Shown here: positions 1 through 12,067 of the stretch, piece after piece
How the letters are laid out: the number at the start of each line of letters is the position of its first letter
How positions within the stretch are numbered: position 1 is the stretch's first letter
Origin: Fusibacter ferrireducens
GTDB taxonomy: Bacteria > Bacillota > Clostridia > Peptostreptococcales > Acidaminobacteraceae
Direction: 5' to 3'
Assembly (NCBI RefSeq): GCF_015352425.1
Contig: NZ_JADKNH010000009.1
Location: 209,460-273,459, forward strand
Length of the DNA stretch: 64,000 nt
Program-made: the position numbers and the translations under genes
The notes under the pieces: model-generated
Seen by the model: only the letters and a program-made list of their open reading frames with translations
Databases searched by the model: none
What the model was told of the DNA's origin: nothing

Positions 1-1966
<1,966 letters not shown>

Positions 1967-1979
<13 letters not shown>

Positions 1980-2500
1980 TGAACTTCACCTACTTCATTG
2001 ATGAACTTGTTAATAAGTTCTCGATGGTCGGCTTCATTAAGATCCTTTTCAACCACTCTTGAAGCTGCCATGATAGTAAGTTCAGATATTTGATCTTTTA
2101 ACTCATTCACCGCTTTAATTCTTTCTCTTTCAAGCTCTCTATGTGCATTTGACTTCATTGCATCCACTTCAGTTTCAGCTGCTTTAACAATTTCAAAGGC
2201 TCTGTTCTCTGCACGCAAAGTGTGCTTCTTAACAATTTCCTTGCCTTCGTCTTCAGCAGTTTGAAGTTTTGCTTCATAGTCTGCCTTGAGCTGATTGGCT
2301 TCTTCTTCCAAACGTTGAGCAACAGCGATCTGTTCTTTAATTTCCGCTTCCCTGTTTTGCATAAACGTCGTCACAGGACCAAATAGAAATTTTTTAAGAA
2401 TCAAAAATAGGATGAATGTATTAATTAACTGGAATACAAATGTCCAGCTTAACTCAACAAGGCCAAGTCTCAAACTTGCAGTAGCGAGTTCCATACTCAT
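1967..2500 (-). CDS. atpF: ATP synthase b subunit
   Basis: Peripheral-stalk subunit b of 177 residues. One membrane helix lies near residues 18-40 (FVFQLINTFILFLILKKFL). It is followed by a long charged, alanine/glutamate-rich coiled-coil stalk with NREAEIKEQIAVAQRLEEEA at its start. The start ATG has a strong AAGGAGG six bases upstream; a second ATG two codons later is possible. It overlaps atpH and follows the c-subunit genes, as expected. Confidence 0.96.
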
Positions 2501-2542
2501 GTTGATCCTCCTTTACAAGGATTTTAATCCTATTTTTTTTAA

Positions 2543-2830
<288 letters not shown>

Positions 2831-2875
2831 TTAAAGAATTTAAGATCATATTTACTTTTTTATGCTTCCATCTAT

Positions 2876-3448
<573 letters not shown>

Positions 3449-4150
3449 TTATTCCATTGCACCTGAAATAAACACCATGGTTAGCATTGTAAAGATAAAT
3501 GACTGAAGTAATCCAGCAAACAAATCAAAATAGATATGAAGTACTGCTGGTACACCTGCTTGCAAAAGCGGCACAGTCAAGCCGAGCAATGTGTCCGTAA
3601 ACGCGCCTAACGCTCCATAGAGCAAAGTCATTATGATGACGCCGGCTGTTATGTTACCAAATAGACGGAAGCCAAGGGATATAGGGTTTGCAAGTTCACC
3701 GATAATGTTAAGTGGTAACAAAAACGGTATCGGTTCCAGAAAGCCTTTTCCATATCCTCCCAAGCCCTTTGATTTCATACCGAAAAACTGCGTGAGTACA
3801 AAAGTGGTGATCGATAAACACATGGTTGTGTTTAGATCAGCAGTTGGCGGTCTAAATCCGAATAATCCAATGATGTTGGAGATCCCAATCAAAAGTAGCA
3901 AAGTGCCAACATAGGGTGCAAATGCGATATTCTTTTCTCCCATGTTTTGCTTTGTCAAATTGTTGATCATCCCAACGATCTGTTCAACCACCAGTTGCAG
4001 GCCGGAAGCTTCTTTTTTCATATTGCGAGTCACTGCAACTGAAAATACAAGAAGCAAAAACATTATAAACCAGGTAACCGTTACTGTTTCAGTAACTGCT
4101 ATATTCCCGATATAAAATGCAACTCGTGGTCCAAAACCATCAACGCCCAT
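3449..4150 (-). CDS. atpB: ATP synthase a subunit
   Basis: Membrane subunit a, which forms the ion half-channels against the c ring. It has 233 residues from the chosen start. Several membrane helices are evident, and the conserved region LGFRLFGNITAGVIIM carries the essential arginine. The ATG at 4150 (MGVDGFGPRV) was chosen because the upstream ATG at 4159 directly abuts the GGAGG, while this one is nine bases from it. It overlaps the end of the upstream atpI-like gene by 11 bp. The identification is secure. Confidence 0.95.
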   Translation of the reverse strand: MGVDGFGPRVAFYIGNIAVTETVTVTWFIMFLLLVFSVAVTRNMKKEASGLQLVVEQIVGMINNLTKQNMGEKNIAFAPYVGTLLLLIGISNIIGLFGFRPPTADLNTTMCLSITTFVLTQFFGMKSKGLGGYGKGFLEPIPFLLPLNIIGELANPISLGFRLFGNITAGVIIMTLLYGALGAFTDTLLGLTVPLLQAGVPAVLHIYFDLFAGLLQSFIFTMLTMVFISGAME

Positions 4151-4571
4151 TAGTTTCATCCTCCTTTCTTTTTAAAATATTTTTGTAAAATTTTTTATCA
4201 TTAAAAAGATTGGTAGCTAAGATGATAAATTTTATCATTACGAGACCGATTATAGTCCCAATGATATTTATATAAGGTGCAGTAATGGAGACAAAAATCA
4301 CCACCGCTGTCACAATATATCTTAGAAAGTATTTTCTCGTTGTGAATGATTGCGCTTTTTCAGGCGGCATGTTAACTGCCTTTGTAAGCGTTATAGCGAG
4401 TTCTTTAAAATTGAGTGCACTTATTGCTGAACCAAAGATAAGGCCTAGCAAAAATGGCATCGGTTCGTCCATCCATAACGCACTTAAAATCGCAATTGCT
4501 ATATCGGCAAACAACATATTTTTCAAAATGCTCTTTTCCAAATCCTTCACTGTGTTTTTCTCATTTGCCAT
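4140..4571 (-). CDS. ATP synthase subunit I-like membrane protein
   Basis: A 143-residue protein with about four predicted membrane segments (for example FADIAIAILSALWM, FLLGLIFGSAISAL and YIVTAVVIFVSITA). Its length and position immediately before atpB fit the AtpI / ATP synthase I family, which assists c-ring assembly. Sequence conservation in this family is low, so the call rests mainly on topology and location. An AGGGG site lies seven bases before the ATG. It overlaps atpB and is part of the atp operon. Confidence 0.75.
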   Translation of the reverse strand: MANEKNTVKDLEKSILKNMLFADIAIAILSALWMDEPMPFLLGLIFGSAISALNFKELAITLTKAVNMPPEKAQSFTTRKYFLRYIVTAVVIFVSITAPYINIIGTIIGLVMIKFIILATNLFNDKKFYKNILKRKEDETNGR

Positions 4572-4756
4572 TCTAAATCCCCTGTCTCGAATTTAAACCA
4601 CCACTATATTATATCACTATTCAAAATAATTAAAATACTCACACCAACATAAATGCTATTCTTCCATTTTCTCAATTTATACGCTATCTATTTTAATTTT
4701 TTCGATTTCATGGACTACAGATAAATTTCTAGTTCTATAACGATTGGCGCTCGCCA

Positions 4757-5092
4757 TTACAAATGAGTTTTGGATTCGTCTTCTTCATTCACTTTTTTCT
4801 CATTAGAGCTCTGTTCTCTCTGTTGCTCTCTTTCATAATTTTCCACTTGTGTTCGTGCCGTGTAATCATTTTTGTATTCCTTAGATTTCGTGGTTGCAAG
4901 CTGCATCAAGTTTCTAAATGCGGCTCCCACACCGATCACAATCATAATAACAAGCCAGATGGGTGTTGTACCAAATTTGTTGTCTAGAAAATTCCCTGCA
5001 AAAACACCAAATCCAATGGGTACCACCATCATGATCCCCACTTGCGATATGAGCGCAAGATTTTCCATTATGCTCTTTGTCGTCTTTTTCAT
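4757..5092 (-). CDS. atpZ: AtpZ/AtpI-family membrane protein, first gene of the atp operon
   Basis: A 111-residue protein with two membrane segments (SQVGIMMVVPIGFGVFAG and TPIWLVIMIVIGVGAAFRNL), the layout of the AtpZ family found ahead of many F-ATPase operons. The C-terminal third is charged and probably cytoplasmic. The ATG giving MKKTTKSIMENL is preferred over a GTG eight codons upstream because GGGGAGGG lies six bases before it. A promoter with a TATAAT box lies about 54 bp upstream. A role in ion supply or c-ring assembly is known for the family but is not shown here. Confidence 0.75.
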   Translation of the reverse strand: MKKTTKSIMENLALISQVGIMMVVPIGFGVFAGNFLDNKFGTTPIWLVIMIVIGVGAAFRNLMQLATTKSKEYKNDYTARTQVENYEREQQREQSSNEKKVNEEDESKTHL

Positions 5093-5145
5093 ACCGGGCC
5101 CTCCCCAATGGCTCACTTATACCCAAACACTCAAAATCTTAGACA

Positions 5146-5175
5146 ATTATATCACAAAATATTACCATTCGTTAA
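5146..5175 (-). promoter_or_regulatory. Putative promoter of the atp operon
   Basis: Reading the minus strand, a TTAACG box is followed after 18 bp by a perfect TATAAT, about 54 bp before the atpZ start codon. The -35 box is only partly conserved. Confidence 0.5.
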
Positions 5176-5185
5176 TATTTTAATA

Positions 5186-5218
5186 ATAAAATGGGCACAA
5201 TACTAGTATTGCGCCCAT
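5186..5218 (-). terminator. Terminator after the CoA-transferase genes
   Basis: On the minus strand, ATGGGCGCAATAC pairs with GTATTGTGCCCAT across a 2-base loop, followed by TTTATTATT. It lies about 65 bp after the atoA stop and just upstream of the atp promoter, so it separates the two operons. Confidence 0.8.
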
Positions 5219-5281
5219 AGAATTTAAAAACACTCTCAAAAATTTATAATTTTCTGTCTTTATCCCTTATCGCTTGATAAA

Positions 5282-5935
5282 TTATAAACACATTGTCTTG
5301 AGATCTGGCGCAATAATAAGTTTTGCAGAGGTAGCTGTTTGGACATCCTCAACCGATAAATCAGGATGAATTTCTTTCAAAACCAACCCTTTATCCGTCA
5401 CTTCCATTACACCCATTTCAGTTATGATTAAATCGACTTGTCCTTTGGCCGTCAATGGCAAAGTACATTCTTCTAAAATTTTAATAGAACCTTTTGCAGT
5501 ATGTGTCATGGCGACAATCACTTTTTTGGCCCCAGTTACGAGATCCATAGCGCCACCCATACCAGGCACTTTTTTGCCAGGTATCATCCAATTCGCAAGG
5601 TTGCCTTTTTCATCTACCTGTAGTGCCCCTAATACAGTACAATCAAGGTGTCCGCCTCTGATGATGGCAAAACTCATAGCACTGTCGAAAAATGCTGCTC
5701 CAGGTAGAACAGTAGAAGGTTGTCCCCCTGCATTTACAAGGTTTTCTATTTCTGCTCCTGGTTCTGGTGCATTTCCCATGCCTATGAAACCATTTTCAGA
5801 TTGGAAAGTCACATCAATGCCTTCAGGTACATAATTCGCAACAAGTGTTGGTAATCCAATACCCAAATTGACGAGATCACCATCTTTTAATTCCATAGCA
5901 ACTCTCTTTGCAATTATAGCTTTAACATCTGCCAT
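5282..5935 (-). CDS. atoA: Butyrate-acetoacetate CoA-transferase, beta subunit
   Basis: Beta subunit (217 residues) of a class I CoA-transferase. The catalytic glutamate is E47 in [10 protein letters not shown], and the glycine-rich [15 protein letters not shown] precedes it. It acts with the alpha subunit encoded upstream. The alpha stop and the beta start share one base (TAATG), so the subunits are translationally coupled. In lysine fermentation this enzyme moves CoA from butyryl-CoA to acetoacetate, which fits the kce, kal and bcd-etf genes in the same window. Other acceptors (acetate) are possible; the exact specificity is inferred. Confidence 0.9.
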   Translation of the reverse strand: MADVKAIIAKRVAMELKDGDLVNLGIGLPTLVANYVPEGIDVTFQSENGFIGMGNAPEPGAEIENLVNAGGQPSTVLPGAAFFDSAMSFAIIRGGHLDCTVLGALQVDEKGNLANWMIPGKKVPGMGGAMDLVTGAKKVIVAMTHTAKGSIKILEECTLPLTAKGQVDLIITEMGVMEVTDKGLVLKEIHPDLSVEDVQTATSAKLIIAPDLKTMCL

Positions 5936-6588
5936 TATTTCGCCCCCTTTACAATATAACTGACGAAAATATGAGGTGTCATTACTCTGTCTGGGTCGAT
6001 ACTGCCCACTTCCACAATTTCATCAGCTTCCACAATCACAGTTTCTGCTGCCATTGCCATCAAAGGATTAAAGTTACGTGCAGACTTATCAAAGACACAA
6101 TTGCCTTTTCGATCAACTTTGGATGCTCTTATGATTGCGACGTCAGCTTTTATAGGTTTTTCAAGGATAAAAGTCTCCCCATCAACAACCACTTTCTCTT
6201 TGCCTTCTTCCACAATCGTGCCAAGACCCGTTGGCGTCAGTATTCCACCAAGTCCTGCACCACCAGCTCTAACTTGTTCTGCAAGTGTCCCCTGTGGCAC
6301 CAACACAACATCCAATTCACCAGCGTTCATTTGTCTTCCTGTTTCAGGATTTGTTCCAATATGTGAAACAATTACCTTACTGACATTTCTTTCAACGACA
6401 AGCTTACCAATATTTTGATCTGGAAAGCTCGTGTCATTGGCAACAACGGTTAGGTTTTTAATACCCTTCTCGATGATTTTGTCCACAAGCAGATCTGGGG
6501 AACCCGTTCCCAAGAAACCACCTATCATGACAGTCATGCCATCGTTAATTTTGGATACGGCTTCTTCAAGCGTAATTATTTTCTCCAA
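5935..6588 (-). CDS. atoD: Butyrate-acetoacetate CoA-transferase, alpha subunit
   Basis: Alpha subunit (217 residues) of the class I CoA-transferase. It has the N-terminal signature [20 protein letters not shown] and the conserved [17 protein letters not shown]. The start is an unusual TTG (residues 1-8 EKIITLEE follow the initiator); it is supported by GGGAGG eight bases upstream and by the absence of a nearby ATG in frame. It lies upstream of atoA with a one-base overlap. The preceding gene on the same strand is wecB, which is functionally unrelated, so an own promoter is expected in the 87-bp gap, but none is convincing. Confidence 0.9.
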   Translation of the reverse strand: MEKIITLEEAVSKINDGMTVMIGGFLGTGSPDLLVDKIIEKGIKNLTVVANDTSFPDQNIGKLVVERNVSKVIVSHIGTNPETGRQMNAGELDVVLVPQGTLAEQVRAGGAGLGGILTPTGLGTIVEEGKEKVVVDGETFILEKPIKADVAIIRASKVDRKGNCVFDKSARNFNPLMAMAAETVIVEADEIVEVGSIDPDRVMTPHIFVSYIVKGAK

Positions 6589-6675
6589 AACTTACACCTC
6601 CCTATAAAGTTTTGAGTGTTTGACCACCCTTAAAATCCCTTCCTTTAGGATACCATAAATTTTGAAAAAATTAAA

Positions 6676-7797
6676 TTATAACTTATGCAAAAACTGTGCT
6701 TTTATTGCATCGACAATCCGCAAACAGGCCTTGCCATCACCATATGGATTCACTGCCTCAGCCATTTTTTCGTATGCTTTCTCATCTAAAATCAGATTTT
6801 CTGTAATATCAATGATCGTATTTTTGTCAACACCGGCAATTACCACGGTACCTGCCTGTACCGCTTCTGGTCTCTCCGTCTCGGTTCTGAGCACAACCAC
6901 AGGTTTACCAAGTGCAGGGGCCTCCTCTTGAATGCCACCTGAATCCGTCAAAATGATGTCTACTTTCGCTTCGAGGTTGGCAAATGGTTCATAATCCAGA
7001 GGCTCAATCAAATGAACTCTATCGGCATCTTTCAAGTGCTTGTTGGCAATTTCTCTAACTGCAGGATTGAGGTGGATAGGAAATATAACCTGTACGTGCT
7101 CATTCCGATCAACAATCGCTCTGACAGCACCAAAAATATTTTCCATAGGTTCCCCCAAATTTTCTCTTCGATGTGCTGTCATTAAGATCGTCTTATAATT
7201 TTTATAATCGATTTGGTTGAGAATATCATCATCAAATACGTAGTCCTCCTTAATGACCATTTTGAGCGCATCTATAACCGTATTGCCCGTTTTGATAATT
7301 TGAGTTTCATCAACACCTTCTCTTTTCAAATTAGTCACATTGCCCTCAGTTGCTGCAAAGTGCATCACTGCAATTCTACCTGTCAAGCTCCTATTCATCT
7401 CCTCAGGAAAAGGACTGTAAATGTTATGGCTTCTAAGGCCGGCTTCCACGTGACCTACTGGAATTTGAGCATAAAAAGCCGCAAGCGCTCCAGCAAAGGT
7501 CGTCGTTGTGTCCCCATGTACTAGTATAATATCGGGCGCCTCAACAGCGAGAATAGATTCAATGCCTTTTAGTACCCTTGACGTGATATCACTGAGCGTT
7601 TGACCTGCTGCCATGATATTTAAATCGTGTTTAGGCACAATTTTAAAAAGATCCAGCACCTGATCGAGCATTTCCCTGTGTTGTGCTGTGACACATACAA
7701 TTGATTCAATCTGCGGGTCCGCCTCAAGCGCTTTTACAAGTGGCGCCATCTTAATAGCCTCTGGCCTCGTTCCAAAAATAGTCATTACTTTGATCAT
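6676..7797 (-). CDS. wecB: UDP-N-acetylglucosamine 2-epimerase (non-hydrolysing)
   Basis: Converts UDP-GlcNAc to UDP-ManNAc for cell-wall polysaccharide or teichoic acid linkage units. It has 373 residues from the chosen ATG (MIKVMTIFGTRPEAIKMAP). Family signatures are VHGDTTTTFAGALAAFY, HVEAGLRS and LTDSGGIQEEAPALGKPVV. A GTG four codons upstream is rejected because the GGAGG box sits between it and this ATG with good spacing. It lies downstream of the tagO/wecA homologue, separated by about 325 bp that include a terminator hairpin, so it may be transcribed independently. Confidence 0.93.
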   Translation of the reverse strand: MIKVMTIFGTRPEAIKMAPLVKALEADPQIESIVCVTAQHREMLDQVLDLFKIVPKHDLNIMAAGQTLSDITSRVLKGIESILAVEAPDIILVHGDTTTTFAGALAAFYAQIPVGHVEAGLRSHNIYSPFPEEMNRSLTGRIAVMHFAATEGNVTNLKREGVDETQIIKTGNTVIDALKMVIKEDYVFDDDILNQIDYKNYKTILMTAHRRENLGEPMENIFGAVRAIVDRNEHVQVIFPIHLNPAVREIANKHLKDADRVHLIEPLDYEPFANLEAKVDIILTDSGGIQEEAPALGKPVVVLRTETERPEAVQAGTVVIAGVDKNTIIDITENLILDEKAYEKMAEAVNPYGDGKACLRIVDAIKAQFLHKL

Positions 7798-7882
7798 ATT
7801 ATCCTCCACTATAGCTTATAGCTCTTCACTTAATAGCCTCTTCATATTCCTGTGAATGCCTATAATAGGCACCCTATAGTTG

Positions 7883-7911
7883 AAAAGCCTTCGATAAACT
7901 CGAAGGCTTTT
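7883..7911 (-). terminator. Symmetrical terminator hairpin after tagO/wecA
   Basis: AAAAGCCTTCG pairs with CGAAGGCTTTT around a 7-base loop. The stem can end transcription in either direction, with the longer T run on the plus strand. On the minus strand it would stop readthrough from the tagO/wecA operon before wecB. Confidence 0.7.
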
Positions 7912-8123
7912 TTATTAAAACAACCAGATTTGAGCCGAAAGCTGTGATGGGGAATGTTCAACCTCAAACAGCATCAGCGAAAATCTTTTTGGGCATTGAA
8001 CGGTGCCCCAAATGTTGTTAATATCATGAATTACGGTCATCCGTTTTGGTCTAATTTAGCGCCAATTGTTCAGCCACTCCTAAGTTGTTAGACGAAAATA
8101 GGCTCATCAAAACAAGGCTCTGA
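7912..8123. other. Intergenic stretch without a recognisable gene
   Basis: About 210 bp between the terminator hairpin and the tagO/wecA stop. Both strands show only short, interrupted reading frames. A minus-strand frame of about 35 codons containing VQCPKRFSL could be a coding remnant, but it has no start or ribosome site and I do not recognise it. Confidence 0.4.
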
Positions 8124-9176
8124 TTAACCCATTTTTGATTCCGCAGTGACTTTTTCAGCTTCTTTCTCCAAGGTCTTAACCTTATTCATAGGTATGAAGA
8201 CGACAATGGCTGCAAGTGTCAATAAAACACCAGCACCTATGAATTCACCTTTGAGTAAAGCGATCGCACCAGCACCCATAAGTGCACCAATTAAATAAAT
8301 GGATAGCACTGCTTTTCTTTGATTATAACCAATTGAAAGAAATCGATGATGCAAGTGGCCTTTATCTGCCTCCATGATGGGTCTCTTATTAATTAAACGT
8401 CTCACAATCGCAAACGCCGTATCAAAGATCGGAACACCTAAGGCAATAATAGGTACCACAACTGTAAGGGCCGTCGCCCCTTTAAGTGCACCTTCAATAG
8501 AAATTGCCGATAAGACAAGTCCTAAGAACAATGCCCCTGCATCACCCATAAAAATCTTAGCTGGATTAAAATTATAAGGTAAAAATCCCAATGAACTTCC
8601 CGCTAAAATCAAAGTGATGGTTGCTGCATCATAGCGATGATTAATAATGGCAATGTAGCCAAGCGTTATGGCTGCAATTGCAGAAATACCTGCTGCAAGT
8701 CCATCTAAACCATCGATGAGATTTACGGTATTCGTAACGCCAACGATCCATATGATAGATACAGGTATTGAGAACACACCAAAGTAAATATAATCTGTCG
8801 AACCAAAAAAGTTGGTTAAAAAGTTAATTTCAAAACCAGAAAAAACCAGTATTGAAGCTGCAACAAACTGCATAAAGAGCTTTGTCTTAGCACCTAACGG
8901 CCTGACATCATCCACCATTCCGGTTACAAGCACAACGATAGAGCCCAAAAATAATCCAAACAGCTTCGTCGTATGAATATTAGAAAATAAAAACATACTG
9001 ACAAAAAATCCTGTAAAAATTGCAACACCACCCCATAGTGGAATTGGCCTATTATGCACACGTCGATCATCTTTTGGAATATCTATCGCACCAAACCTAT
9101 GTGCCATCTTAATGACGAGTGGCGTACAAATAAAACTAATAACGCCTGCTAGCAAAGCTGATATATACATATCCAT
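8124..9176 (-). CDS. Undecaprenyl-phosphate GlcNAc-1-phosphate transferase (TagO/WecA type)
   Basis: Polytopic membrane enzyme of the MraY/WecA family (350 residues, about 11 membrane helices). It starts lipid-linked glycan synthesis by moving GlcNAc-1-phosphate to undecaprenyl phosphate. Visible signatures are the aspartates in GMVDDVRPLGAKTK, the block NTVNLIDGLDGLAAGISAIA, NFNPAKIFMGDAGALFLG, and the cytoplasmic histidine motif KGHLHHRFL. The HLHHR motif and the accompanying wecB favour TagO/WecA over MraY. It ends the sua5-rpiB-upp-comEB-tagO run. The C-terminal tail is charged (EKEAEKVTAESKMG). Confidence 0.9.
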   Translation of the reverse strand: MDMYISALLAGVISFICTPLVIKMAHRFGAIDIPKDDRRVHNRPIPLWGGVAIFTGFFVSMFLFSNIHTTKLFGLFLGSIVVLVTGMVDDVRPLGAKTKLFMQFVAASILVFSGFEINFLTNFFGSTDYIYFGVFSIPVSIIWIVGVTNTVNLIDGLDGLAAGISAIAAITLGYIAIINHRYDAATITLILAGSSLGFLPYNFNPAKIFMGDAGALFLGLVLSAISIEGALKGATALTVVVPIIALGVPIFDTAFAIVRRLINKRPIMEADKGHLHHRFLSIGYNQRKAVLSIYLIGALMGAGAIALLKGEFIGAGVLLTLAAIVVFIPMNKVKTLEKEAEKVTAESKMG

Positions 9177-9214
9177 TACACCTCTTTTTTAAAAGACCCT
9201 TTCTGGATAATCCT

Positions 9215-9700
9215 CTAATATCCAATATGATTTTCAAGGGAATCATCATAGTAGATCCAATCGCATACATCAATTGTTCTAGATGTATTGGCATCATCTC
9301 TAATGATAACCCTTTTGATACCTGAGTTTATGATCAATTTTTTACACATTGCACAGGAATTCGCTTCAGCAACATAGTCATTACTAATGCGTTCCTTACC
9401 TACCAGATAAAGCGTTGCACCTATCATATCTCTCCTTGAAGCAGATATGATCGCATTTGCCTCGGCATGAACAGATCTACATTTTTCGTAGCGTTCACCT
9501 CTTGGAATATTGAGTCGTTCTCTAACACAAACACCCACATCAATACAGTTCTTGCGATCTCTTGGCGCACCAGAATAGCCAGTGGCAATAATTTCATCTT
9601 CATTCACTATAATGGCACCAAAGTTCCTTCTCAAACACGTGCCACGTTCAGCGACTGCTTCTGCAATATCGAGGTAGTAGTTTATTTTATCCGTTCTCAA
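9215..9700 (-). CDS. comEB: dCMP deaminase-like cytidine deaminase (ComEB family)
   Basis: A 161-residue zinc deaminase. HAEANAI supplies one zinc ligand and the catalytic glutamate, and CAMCKKL supplies two cysteines. RRNFGAIIV and ATGYSGAPRD are typical of the dCMP deaminase/ComE operon protein 2 group. It deaminates dCMP to dUMP for thymidylate supply. The start is a TTG (then RTDKINYYLD) seven bases after a GGAGG; no ATG is available in frame nearby. It lies between upp and tagO, with 23-38 bp gaps, as in many clostridia. Confidence 0.9.
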   Translation of the reverse strand: MRTDKINYYLDIAEAVAERGTCLRRNFGAIIVNEDEIIATGYSGAPRDRKNCIDVGVCVRERLNIPRGERYEKCRSVHAEANAIISASRRDMIGATLYLVGKERISNDYVAEANSCAMCKKLIINSGIKRVIIRDDANTSRTIDVCDWIYYDDSLENHIGY

Positions 9701-9723
9701 CTTGACGCCTCCATCCTTATTGA

Positions 9724-10353
9724 TTACTTCGTACCAAACAATCTGTCTCCAGCATCACCAAGACCTGGAATAATATATGCATGATCATTTAATTTTTCAT
9801 CAATAGCTGCAATATAGATATCCACATCTGGATGTGTATTCTGAACAGCAGCAATACCTTCTGGACAGCCAATTAAGCAAACTAATTTAATGCTTGCCGC
9901 ACCTTTATTTTTTATAAATTGGATCGCAGCATTTGCAGAGCCCCCTGTTGCAAGCATTGGGTCGACGACAATTAAATCTCTTTCATTGACATCTGTTGGA
10001 AGCTTACAATAATACTCCACTGGCTCTAAGGTTTGAGGATCTCTATAGAGACCAATGTGACCTACTTTTGCTGCTGGTAAAAGATTTAAGAAACCATCCA
10101 CCATACCTAAGCCCGCTCTTAAAATGGGTACAATACCCACTTTTCTGCCTGATAATACTTTAGTCATCATCTTGCAGATTGGCGTTTCAATCTCAACTTC
10201 TTCAAGAGGTAAATCACGTGTTACTTCAAATGCCATCAACATGGACATTTCCTTTACAAGTTCTCTAAACTCTTTTGAACCCGTATTTTTATCTCTGATC
10301 AAGCTCAACTTATGCTGTATTAAGGGATGATTCATCTCGAATACTTTACTCAT
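9724..10353 (-). CDS. upp: Uracil phosphoribosyltransferase
   Basis: Pyrimidine salvage enzyme converting uracil and PRPP to UMP. It has 209 residues, the usual length. The PRPP-binding block [16 protein letters not shown] and the uracil-contacting C-terminal region [16 protein letters not shown] are both intact. An AGAGGTGG site precedes the ATG. It follows rpiB after 11 bp and so is likely co-transcribed. Confidence 0.97.
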   Translation of the reverse strand: MSKVFEMNHPLIQHKLSLIRDKNTGSKEFRELVKEMSMLMAFEVTRDLPLEEVEIETPICKMMTKVLSGRKVGIVPILRAGLGMVDGFLNLLPAAKVGHIGLYRDPQTLEPVEYYCKLPTDVNERDLIVVDPMLATGGSANAAIQFIKNKGAASIKLVCLIGCPEGIAAVQNTHPDVDIYIAAIDEKLNDHAYIIPGLGDAGDRLFGTK

Positions 10354-10364
10354 TTTCCACCTCT

Positions 10365-10811
10365 TTATAATTTTTCTGATTCTATTTTCATAATCTTGCC
10401 TACTCTAAGCGCATGTCTGCCGCCTTCGAATTCTGCATTAAAGAATTCATCAATAATTTTTATGGCTAACCCTTCGCCAACGACGCGGGCGCCGAGCGCT
10501 ATAATATTGGCATTATTATGCTTTCTCGCCATCTCAGCACTAAAAGTATCACTCACTGGCGCTGCAATAATGCCTTTTACTTTGTTCGCCGCAATTGAAA
10601 TGCCAAGTCCTGTGCCGCAGATCAAAACGCCGAGTTCAAAATCACCCTCTACAATTGCCTCTGACACCTTAAGTGCATAATCTGGATAATCACAAGATTC
10701 TGCTGTGTATGTGCCAAAATCTTTCACTTCATACCCTTTAGACTGCAAATGCTTAACAATTGTGTCTTTTAAGATCAAACCACCATGATCTGAACCAACT
10801 GCTACCTTCAT
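10365..10811 (-). CDS. rpiB: Ribose 5-phosphate isomerase B
   Basis: Interconverts ribose 5-phosphate and ribulose 5-phosphate in the pentose phosphate pathway. It has 148 residues of the RpiB/LacAB fold. It begins [11 protein letters not shown] and contains the active-site cysteine in [28 protein letters not shown] lies seven bases before the ATG. It sits between sua5 and upp, an order shared with many Gram-positive genomes. Nothing is unusual. Confidence 0.95.
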   Translation of the reverse strand: MKVAVGSDHGGLILKDTIVKHLQSKGYEVKDFGTYTAESCDYPDYALKVSEAIVEGDFELGVLICGTGLGISIAANKVKGIIAAPVSDTFSAEMARKHNNANIIALGARVVGEGLAIKIIDEFFNAEFEGGRHALRVGKIMKIESEKL

Positions 10812-10868
10812 CAGGCACCTCCATTTTTATTCCTATTCATTATAAAATTTTGAACACTAAATTGCAAA

Positions 10869-11972
10869 TTAAATTCTTATTACTTTCCCACCAGAGGCTT
10901 TTTTTAGGCGATTCATAATCGCATAACCAATGCCATGTTCAGAAACGCCTCTTATGAGAATCTTATCACAATGGACTTCGTCGCATCTTCTTAAATTCTG
11001 AAATAACAATCTTGCAAATTCTTCCACATGCTTGATGCTCCCATGTGTACATAAAAAAATATGCCTTTTTAGGACATCCGCTTTGTATTTTGTCTCCAAG
11101 AATTTTTCGAGCACCAACAGGTCCTCTTCAAAGCCCATAATGCCAAGTTTGTAATTGAGATCCACTGCATTTGCAACTGCTGATTCAAATGTCAAGATAA
11201 TCTTTGAAGCTTCTCCAACCACAACTTCAACCTCTGCTTCAGGTGCATAGTGCTTATATTTCATACCTGGAGCTCTCGGTGCAAGACCAGCAAGGTCCTC
11301 TGCTGAAATCGCCGGGTCCAATTGACAACCGCCTACAATATTCTCAATCATTTCCGGAGTAATCTTGCCAGGTCTGAGAATCATTGGCATATCTCCAGTC
11401 ACATCGAGCACTGTGGATTCAAGGCCCACTTTAGCGTCCGGTCCATCAATTATAAAATCCACTTTTCCCATTAAGTCTTCAATCACATGCTTTGCCTTTG
11501 TTGGACTTGGCTTCCCTGAGAGATTTGCGGAAGGTGCTGCCACGGGCACACCGGATAATTCGATCAATTTAAGCGCTATAGGATGATCTGGCATTCTAAC
11601 TGCAACCGTATCCAGCCCACCTGTGACTTTACTAGGTACTTTAGGATTTTTGCGAAATATAAATGTAATGGGACCTGGCCAGAATGCCGACATCAACTCC
11701 AAAGCATAAGGTTTAATCTCCAAAACGAGTTCATTGAGCTCTGACACTTTTGAAATATGGACAATCAACGGATTATCAGAGGGTCTTCCTTTTGCCTCAT
11801 ATATTTTGGCAACAGCCACATCACTAAGTGCATTAGCGCCTAACCCGTATACAGTCTCTGTTGGAAATGCCACGGTTCCACCTTGCCTTAACGCTTCTGC
11901 TGGCGCTGACAAGAGACGCGTCAGTTCAAGGGCATCTATATTCATTTCTTCTATTTTTATTAATTTGGTCAT
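10869..11972 (-). CDS. Threonylcarbamoyl-AMP synthase (Sua5/YwlC long form)
   Basis: Makes threonylcarbamoyl-AMP from threonine, bicarbonate and ATP for the t6A37 tRNA modification. It has 367 residues: an N-terminal YrdC domain (AFPTETVYGLGANALS, KGRPSDNPLIVHI, RMPDHPIALKLI, PSANLSGKPSPT) and a C-terminal Sua5 domain from about residue 235. The linker motif APGMKYKHYAP is visible. The ATG at 11972 (MTKLIKIEEM) is chosen because GGAG lies six bases upstream, within the codons that follow the earlier ATG at 11984. It is the first gene of the run to tagO. Confidence 0.93.
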   Translation of the reverse strand: MTKLIKIEEMNIDALELTRLLSAPAEALRQGGTVAFPTETVYGLGANALSDVAVAKIYEAKGRPSDNPLIVHISKVSELNELVLEIKPYALELMSAFWPGPITFIFRKNPKVPSKVTGGLDTVAVRMPDHPIALKLIELSGVPVAAPSANLSGKPSPTKAKHVIEDLMGKVDFIIDGPDAKVGLESTVLDVTGDMPMILRPGKITPEMIENIVGGCQLDPAISAEDLAGLAPRAPGMKYKHYAPEAEVEVVVGEASKIILTFESAVANAVDLNYKLGIMGFEEDLLVLEKFLETKYKADVLKRHIFLCTHGSIKHVEEFARLLFQNLRRCDEVHCDKILIRGVSEHGIGYAIMNRLKKASGGKVIRI

Positions 11973-12022
11973 GAAACACTCCATCTTTCTCTCAAGCCTA
12001 TTTTGCTGATGCTTTATCCAAG

Positions 12023-12052
12023 AAAAAGCAGTCCCTTTCCGAGAACTGCTTT
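12023..12052 (-). terminator. Terminator after the cation antiporter gene
   Basis: On the minus strand, AAAGCAGTTC pairs with GGACTGCTTT around a short loop, followed by a T run. It lies 16 bp after the antiporter stop and ahead of sua5. Confidence 0.8.
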
Positions 12053-12067
12053 CATGTCTATATTAAA

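Noticed and set aside
7912..8123. Transposase remnant between wecB and tagO/wecA
   Set aside because: The interrupted frames show no recognisable transposase motif and no inverted repeats or target duplication were found.
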